Shown: positions 56,550 to 60,626 of the stretch, piece by piece
How positions within the stretch are numbered: the first letter of the stretch is position 1
Layout: each line of letters opens with the position of its first letter
NCBI RefSeq assembly: GCF_009192945.1
Contig: NZ_NSET01000003.1
Location: 1 to 60,626 of the forward strand
Direction: 5' to 3'
Source of the DNA: Xanthomonas maliensis
GTDB taxonomy: Bacteria > Pseudomonadota > Gammaproteobacteria > Xanthomonadales > Xanthomonadaceae
DNA length: 60,626 bases
Notes under the pieces: model-generated
The model's database searches: none
Told to the model about the DNA's origin: nothing
What the model saw: the letters and a program-made list of their open reading frames with translations, nothing else
Made by a program: the position numbers and the translations under genes

Positions 56550-58922
56550 ATGCTGAGCCGGCGCCAATGGTGCAAGGCCGCCGGGGCCGCAGTCGCGGCC
56601 CTGGGAACCGCGCCGGTGGTCGCCGCCGCAGCGCGCTCGACCACGCCTGCCGGCTTGCCCGCGGTGGCGCCCGCCGAGGCCTTGCAGCTGTGGTATCGCC
56701 AACCGGCCAACGAATGGGTGCAGGCCTTGCCGGTCGGCAACGGCCGATTGGGCGCGATGGTGTGGGGCGGCATCGCCCATGAGCGCCTACAGCTCAATGA
56801 AGACACGCTCTATGCAGGCGGCCCGTACGACGCCACCAGCCCGGAGGCCTTGGCCGCGTTGCCGCAGGTGCGTGCGCTGATCTTCGCCGGGCGCTATGCC
56901 GAGGCCGAGCAGCTGGCCGACGCCAAGCTGTTGTCGCGGCCGCCCAAGCAAATGCCGTATCAGCCCTTGGGCGATCTGTTGCTGGATTTCGATCGCGCCG
57001 ACGGCATCAGCGACTATCGACGCCAGCTCGACCTGGACACGGCGGTGGCCACCACCACGTTCCGCTCCGGCGACGGCGTGCACCGACGCGAGGTCTTCGT
57101 CTCCGCGCATGCGCAATGCATCGTGGTGCGCCTGTCCTGCGATCGCCCACAAGCGCTCTCGCTGCGCATCGGCATCGACAGCCCACAACGCGGCGACATC
57201 GCGGTGGAGCAGGGCAGCTTGTTGTTCAGCGGGCACAACGGCGGCTTTGCCGGGATCGACGGCAAGCTGCGTTTCGCCTTGCGCGTATTGCCGCGGGTCA
57301 CTGGCGGTCGTCTCGACGTCGAGCGCGATCGCCTGCGGATCGACGGCGCCGACGAGGTGGTGCTGTTGCTCACTGCCGCGACCAGCTATCGACGCTACGA
57401 TGCCGTCGACGGTGATCCGCTCGCACGCACTGCCGCACAACTGCAGCAGGCGGCCAAGCTGGACCATGCATCCTTGTTGCGTGAGCACCTTGCCGACCAC
57501 CGGCGCTTGTTCCGGCGGGTGGCGATCGATCTCGGCAGCAGCGAGGCCGCAAGGCTGCCCACCGACCAGCGTGTGCAAGGTTTTGCCAGCGGCGACGATC
57601 CCGCGCTGGCGGCGCTCTATCACCAATACGGCCGCTACCTGTTGATCTGCAGCTCGCGACCCGGCACCCAGCCGGCCAATCTGCAGGGCATCTGGAACGA
57701 CTTGATGCAGCCGCCGTGGGAAAGCAAGTACACCATCAACGTCAACACCGAGATGAACTATTGGCCCAGCGAGGCCAACGCACTGCACGAGTGCGTCGAG
57801 CCGCTGGAAGCCATGCTGTTCGAGCTGGCCGAGACCGGTGCGCACACGGCGCGGGCCATGTACGACGCGCCGGGTTGGGTGGTGCACAACAACACCGATC
57901 TGTGGCGCCAGGCTGGTCCCATCGATGGAGCCAAGTGGAGCCTGTGGCCGATGGGCGGGGTGTGGCTGCTGCAGCAACTCTGGGACCGCTGGGATTACGG
58001 TCGCGACCGTGCCTACCTGCGCAAGATCTACCCCTTGTTCAAGGGCGCGGCCGAGTTCTTCGTCGCCACCCTGGTGCGCGACCCGCAGACCGGGGCGATG
58101 GTGACCAATCCGTCGATGTCGCCGGAGAACCAGCATCCGTTCGGTGCGGCGGTCTGCGCCGGCCCCACGATGGACGCGCAGTTGCTGCGTGACCTGTTCG
58201 CCCAGTGCATCGCCATGAGCGCGCTGCTCGAGGTGGACGCGGCGCTGGCAGGGCAACTGGCGCGCCTGCGCGAGCAGTTGCCACCCAACCGCATCGGCAA
58301 GGCGGGCCAGTTGCAGGAGTGGCAGCAGGACTGGGACATGGAGGCACCGGAGATCCATCACCGCCATGTCTCGCACTTGTATGCGTTGCACCCCTCCAGT
58401 CAGATCAATGTGCGCGACACCCCGGTGCTGGCCGCGGCTGCCCGGCGTTCGCTCGAAATTCGCGGCGATCACGCTACCGGCTGGGGCATCGGCTGGCGGT
58501 TGAACCTGTGGGCGCGGCTGGGCGATGGCGAACACGCCTATCGCATCCTGCAACTGCTGCTTTCGCCTGAGCGGACCTATCCGAACCTGTTCGACGCCCA
58601 TCCGCCGTTCCAGATCGACGGCAACTTCGGCGGCACCGCCGGCATCACCGAAATGCTGCTGCAAAGCTGGGGCGGCAGCGTGTTCCTGCTGCCGGCCTTG
58701 CCCTCCGCCTGGCCACGTGGCAGCGTGCGCGGGCTGCGCGTGCGCGGCGGCGCCAGTATCGACCTGGACTGGGACGCGGGGCGCCTGCAGCGCGCGCGCC
58801 TGCACAGCGATCGTGGCGGGCGCTATCAGCTGTCGTATGCAGGACAGACCCTGGACCTGGAACTGGGGGCTGGCCGCTCCCGGCAGGTCGGACTCAACAA
58901 CAACCGATTGGTGACGCTATGA
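56550..58922 (+). CDS. GH95 alpha-L-fucosidase with Tat signal
   Basis: The 790-residue precursor starts MLSRRQWCKAAGAAVAALG, a twin-arginine signal. The mature enzyme has WYRQPANEWVQALPVGNGRLGAMVWGG (in parts), NVNTEMNYWPSEAN with the water-activating asparagines 397 and 399, APEIHHRHVSHLYALHP with the probable acid Glu601, and FQIDGNFGG with Asp690. GH95 enzymes remove alpha-1,2-fucose, the terminal decoration of fucogalactoxyloglucan. The frame is open upstream into the GH31 gene, but the Tat motif fixes the start. Its stop overlaps xylB. Confidence 0.92.
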   Translation: MLSRRQWCKAAGAAVAALGTAPVVAAAARSTTPAGLPAVAPAEALQLWYRQPANEWVQALPVGNGRLGAMVWGGIAHERLQLNEDTLYAGGPYDATSPEALAALPQVRALIFAGRYAEAEQLADAKLLSRPPKQMPYQPLGDLLLDFDRADGISDYRRQLDLDTAVATTTFRSGDGVHRREVFVSAHAQCIVVRLSCDRPQALSLRIGIDSPQRGDIAVEQGSLLFSGHNGGFAGIDGKLRFALRVLPRVTGGRLDVERDRLRIDGADEVVLLLTAATSYRRYDAVDGDPLARTAAQLQQAAKLDHASLLREHLADHRRLFRRVAIDLGSSEAARLPTDQRVQGFASGDDPALAALYHQYGRYLLICSSRPGTQPANLQGIWNDLMQPPWESKYTINVNTEMNYWPSEANALHECVEPLEAMLFELAETGAHTARAMYDAPGWVVHNNTDLWRQAGPIDGAKWSLWPMGGVWLLQQLWDRWDYGRDRAYLRKIYPLFKGAAEFFVATLVRDPQTGAMVTNPSMSPENQHPFGAAVCAGPTMDAQLLRDLFAQCIAMSALLEVDAALAGQLARLREQLPPNRIGKAGQLQEWQQDWDMEAPEIHHRHVSHLYALHPSSQINVRDTPVLAAAARRSLEIRGDHATGWGIGWRLNLWARLGDGEHAYRILQLLLSPERTYPNLFDAHPPFQIDGNFGGTAGITEMLLQSWGGSVFLLPALPSAWPRGSVRGLRVRGGASIDLDWDAGRLQRARLHSDRGGRYQLSYAGQTLDLELGAGRSRQVGLNNNRLVTL

Positions 58923-60412
58923 GCTTGTACGTAGGACTGGACGTGGGCACGCAGAGCGTCAAGCTGGTGGCCTACGATCCGCAGCAACGGGACGTGGTGG
59001 CCACCATCGCCGCACCGATGGACCTGATCAGCCGCGACGATGGCACCCGCGAACAGCAGGCGCAGTGGTGGATCGATGGCATCGTGCAGTGCTTCGCGCA
59101 ACTCGATGCCGATCAGCGTGCGCGCGTGCGCGGCATCTCCGTGTCCGGCCAGCAGCACGGTTTCGTGCCGGTGGCCGCCGATGGCAGCGTCACCGCGCCG
59201 GTCAAGCTGTGGTGCGACACCAGTACCGCGCTGGAGTGCGATGAAATCATGGGCGCAGTGGGTGGTGCGGCCGCCAGCGTGGCTGCCGCCGGCAATCCGA
59301 TCCTGGCCGGCTACACCGCCTCCAAGCTGCCGTGGACGCGCAAGCATCGCCCCGAGGCGTATGCGGCCATGGCCACGGTGATGCTGCCGCACGACTACAT
59401 CAATTTCTGGCTGACCGGCGAGCGCTTTGCCGAAGTCGGCGATGCATCGGGGACTGGCTGGCTGGACGTGCGCACGCGGCAGTGGTCCGAGCGCATGCTT
59501 GGCGCCATCGATGCCCAGCGCGATCTGCGCGCGGCCTTGCCGCCGCTGGTCGAGACTGGCGCGGTGTATGCCTTGTCCGCGGCTGCTGCCGAGGCGCTGA
59601 ACCTGCCGCCCGGCGTGCGCGTCACCACTGGCGGTGGCGACAACATGATGGCAGCGATTGGCACCGGTAATGTGGTGCCTGGCCGGCTGACCATGAGCCT
59701 GGGCACCTCCGGCACCTTGTTCGCCTACGCCGATCACCCGGTGGTGGACGATGATGCGCGCTGGGCGGCGTTCTGTTCTTCCAGCGGTGGTTGGCTGCCG
59801 CTGATCTGCACCATGAACTGCACCGTCGCCACCGAGGCGGTCATGCGCATGTTCTCCATCACCCGCGAGCAGACCGAAGCGATGATCGCCGGCACGCCCC
59901 CGGGCGCGGACGGGCTGGTGTTGTTGCCGTTCTTCAACGGCGAGCGCACGCCAGACCTGCCGGCCGCGCGCGGCTGCCTGTTCGGCATGGACCTGCACAA
60001 CACCACTCCCGCGCACTTCTATCGCGCCGCGATGGAAGGGGCGACCTACAGCCTGCGCAACGGCTTCGACGCCTTCGTGGCTGCCGGCCTGCAGTTCGAT
60101 ACCATCCTGCTCACCGGCGGCGGAAGCAAGAGCGCGCAGTGGCGGCAGATGATTGCCGATGTGTTCAATCTGCCGGTGGTGGTGCCGAGCCAGCCCGAAG
60201 GCGCTGCCTTCGGCGCCGCACTGCAGGCGCTGTGGGCCTGCGATCGCGACGATGGCGGTACTGCTGCGCTGTCCGACGTGGTGCTGGAGCACCTGCAGGT
60301 GGACGATGCGCTCGCCGCGCAGCCCGACCCACAGCGCGCATCCCACTACCAGCGGCACTACCAGACCTTCCTGAAGCACCTGCACGTCGTCAGTCCGCTT
60401 TACGCTGGTTGA
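58919..60412 (+). CDS. xylB: Xylulokinase
   Basis: The 497-residue FGGY kinase has YVGLDVGTQSVKLVAYD, GISVSGQQHGFVPV, LWCDTSTALEC, the catalytic Asp241 in GGGDNMMAAIG and LLTGGGSKSAQWRQMIADV. It phosphorylates D-xylulose. Its ATG overlaps the GH95 stop by 4 bp, so the intracellular xylose step is translationally coupled to the side-chain hydrolases. Confidence 0.95.
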   Translation: MSLYVGLDVGTQSVKLVAYDPQQRDVVATIAAPMDLISRDDGTREQQAQWWIDGIVQCFAQLDADQRARVRGISVSGQQHGFVPVAADGSVTAPVKLWCDTSTALECDEIMGAVGGAAASVAAAGNPILAGYTASKLPWTRKHRPEAYAAMATVMLPHDYINFWLTGERFAEVGDASGTGWLDVRTRQWSERMLGAIDAQRDLRAALPPLVETGAVYALSAAAAEALNLPPGVRVTTGGGDNMMAAIGTGNVVPGRLTMSLGTSGTLFAYADHPVVDDDARWAAFCSSSGGWLPLICTMNCTVATEAVMRMFSITREQTEAMIAGTPPGADGLVLLPFFNGERTPDLPAARGCLFGMDLHNTTPAHFYRAAMEGATYSLRNGFDAFVAAGLQFDTILLTGGGSKSAQWRQMIADVFNLPVVVPSQPEGAAFGAALQALWACDRDDGGTAALSDVVLEHLQVDDALAAQPDPQRASHYQRHYQTFLKHLHVVSPLYAG

Positions 60413-60448
60413 TTCGATACTCCCCCAGAACCAAGGATCACGTACCCC

Positions 60449-60626
60449 ATGAGCACCACCGTTTTCATCGGCGCCAAGGAATACTTCCCCGGCATCGGCA
60501 AGATCGGCTTCGAAGGCCGCGACTCGGACAACCCGCTGGCCTTCAAGGTCTACGATGCCAACAAGCGCATCGGCGAGAAGACGATGGCCGAGCACCTGCG
60601 TTTTGCGGTGGCGTACTGGCACAGCT
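60449..60626 (+). CDS. xylA: Xylose isomerase, N-terminal part (cut by window edge)
   Basis: The frame encodes [25 protein letters not shown] and continues [34 protein letters not shown], the N-terminus of class II xylose isomerase. It converts D-xylose to D-xylulose, the substrate of the preceding kinase. The start lies 36 bp after xylB. About 59 residues are visible. Confidence 0.93.
   Translation, partial: MSTTVFIGAKEYFPGIGKIGFEGRDSDNPLAFKVYDANKRIGEKTMAEHLRFAVAYWHS

Overview
The window is chromosomal DNA of a high-GC gammaproteobacterium, almost certainly a Xanthomonas. Three things point there. The lexA gene carries a 19-bp operator of the TTAG-N-CTAA type typical of xanthomonads. The gene orders pncC-(ubiB)-lexA-recA-recX-alaS-csrA and surE-pcm-yqaA-nlpD without rpoS fit that group. 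A xyloglucan utilisation locus with two large TonB-dependent receptors also fits. I cannot name the species from sequence alone. I saw no insertion sequence, prophage or CRISPR array.

Positions 1-24,400 are mostly housekeeping genes. They begin with the ispF tail, truD, an Smr protein and surE-pcm-yqaA-nlpD. A spacer bounded by inverted GGGACCC heptads separates these from an Mth938-type protein and yhbY, which is divergent from rlmE. Then come ftsH, folP-miaA, hfq-hflX, pncC, ubiB, lexA, recA-recX, alaS, csrA and tRNA-Ser(GCU). About 1.1 kb with no convincing gene follows, and then a soluble chemoreceptor with three PAS domains repeated at an exact 366-bp period. Several leaders look autoregulatory: the LexA box in front of lexA, a GGA-loop hairpin in front of csrA, and an AAN-triplet run in front of the hfq ribosome binding site.

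Positions 24,600-35,800 hold a pirin gene divergent from a LysR regulator, a DedA-rhodanese fusion, two identical tRNA-Arg(ACG) genes and a long minus-strand series. That series runs from gcvR through an RraB-like gene, bcp, phoH, a lipoprotein, a DUF1275 protein and thiD to an alpha/beta hydrolase. Facing gcvR are dapA and a short bamC-like lipoprotein gene, followed by fdxA on the other strand.

Positions 35,800-60,626 form a carbohydrate region. A tightly overlapping minus-strand operon (dgoA, dgoD, lactonase, dgoK) encodes the galactonate (De Ley-Doudoroff) pathway and is divergent from a LysR gene. Downstream of that regulator lie two TonB-dependent receptors, then genes for GH74 endo-xyloglucanase, CE20-type acetylesterase, GH35 beta-galactosidase, GH31 alpha-xylosidase, GH95 alpha-fucosidase, xylulokinase and the start of xylose isomerase. 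Together these could deacetylate and cut xyloglucan, import the fragments, strip fucose, galactose and xylose, and metabolise the xylose.

The observation I rate highest is a bipartite operator-like element with constant internal spacing, seen three times: between dgoA and lysR, upstream of the first receptor and upstream of the second. It suggests that one LysR regulator ties galactonate catabolism to xyloglucan uptake.
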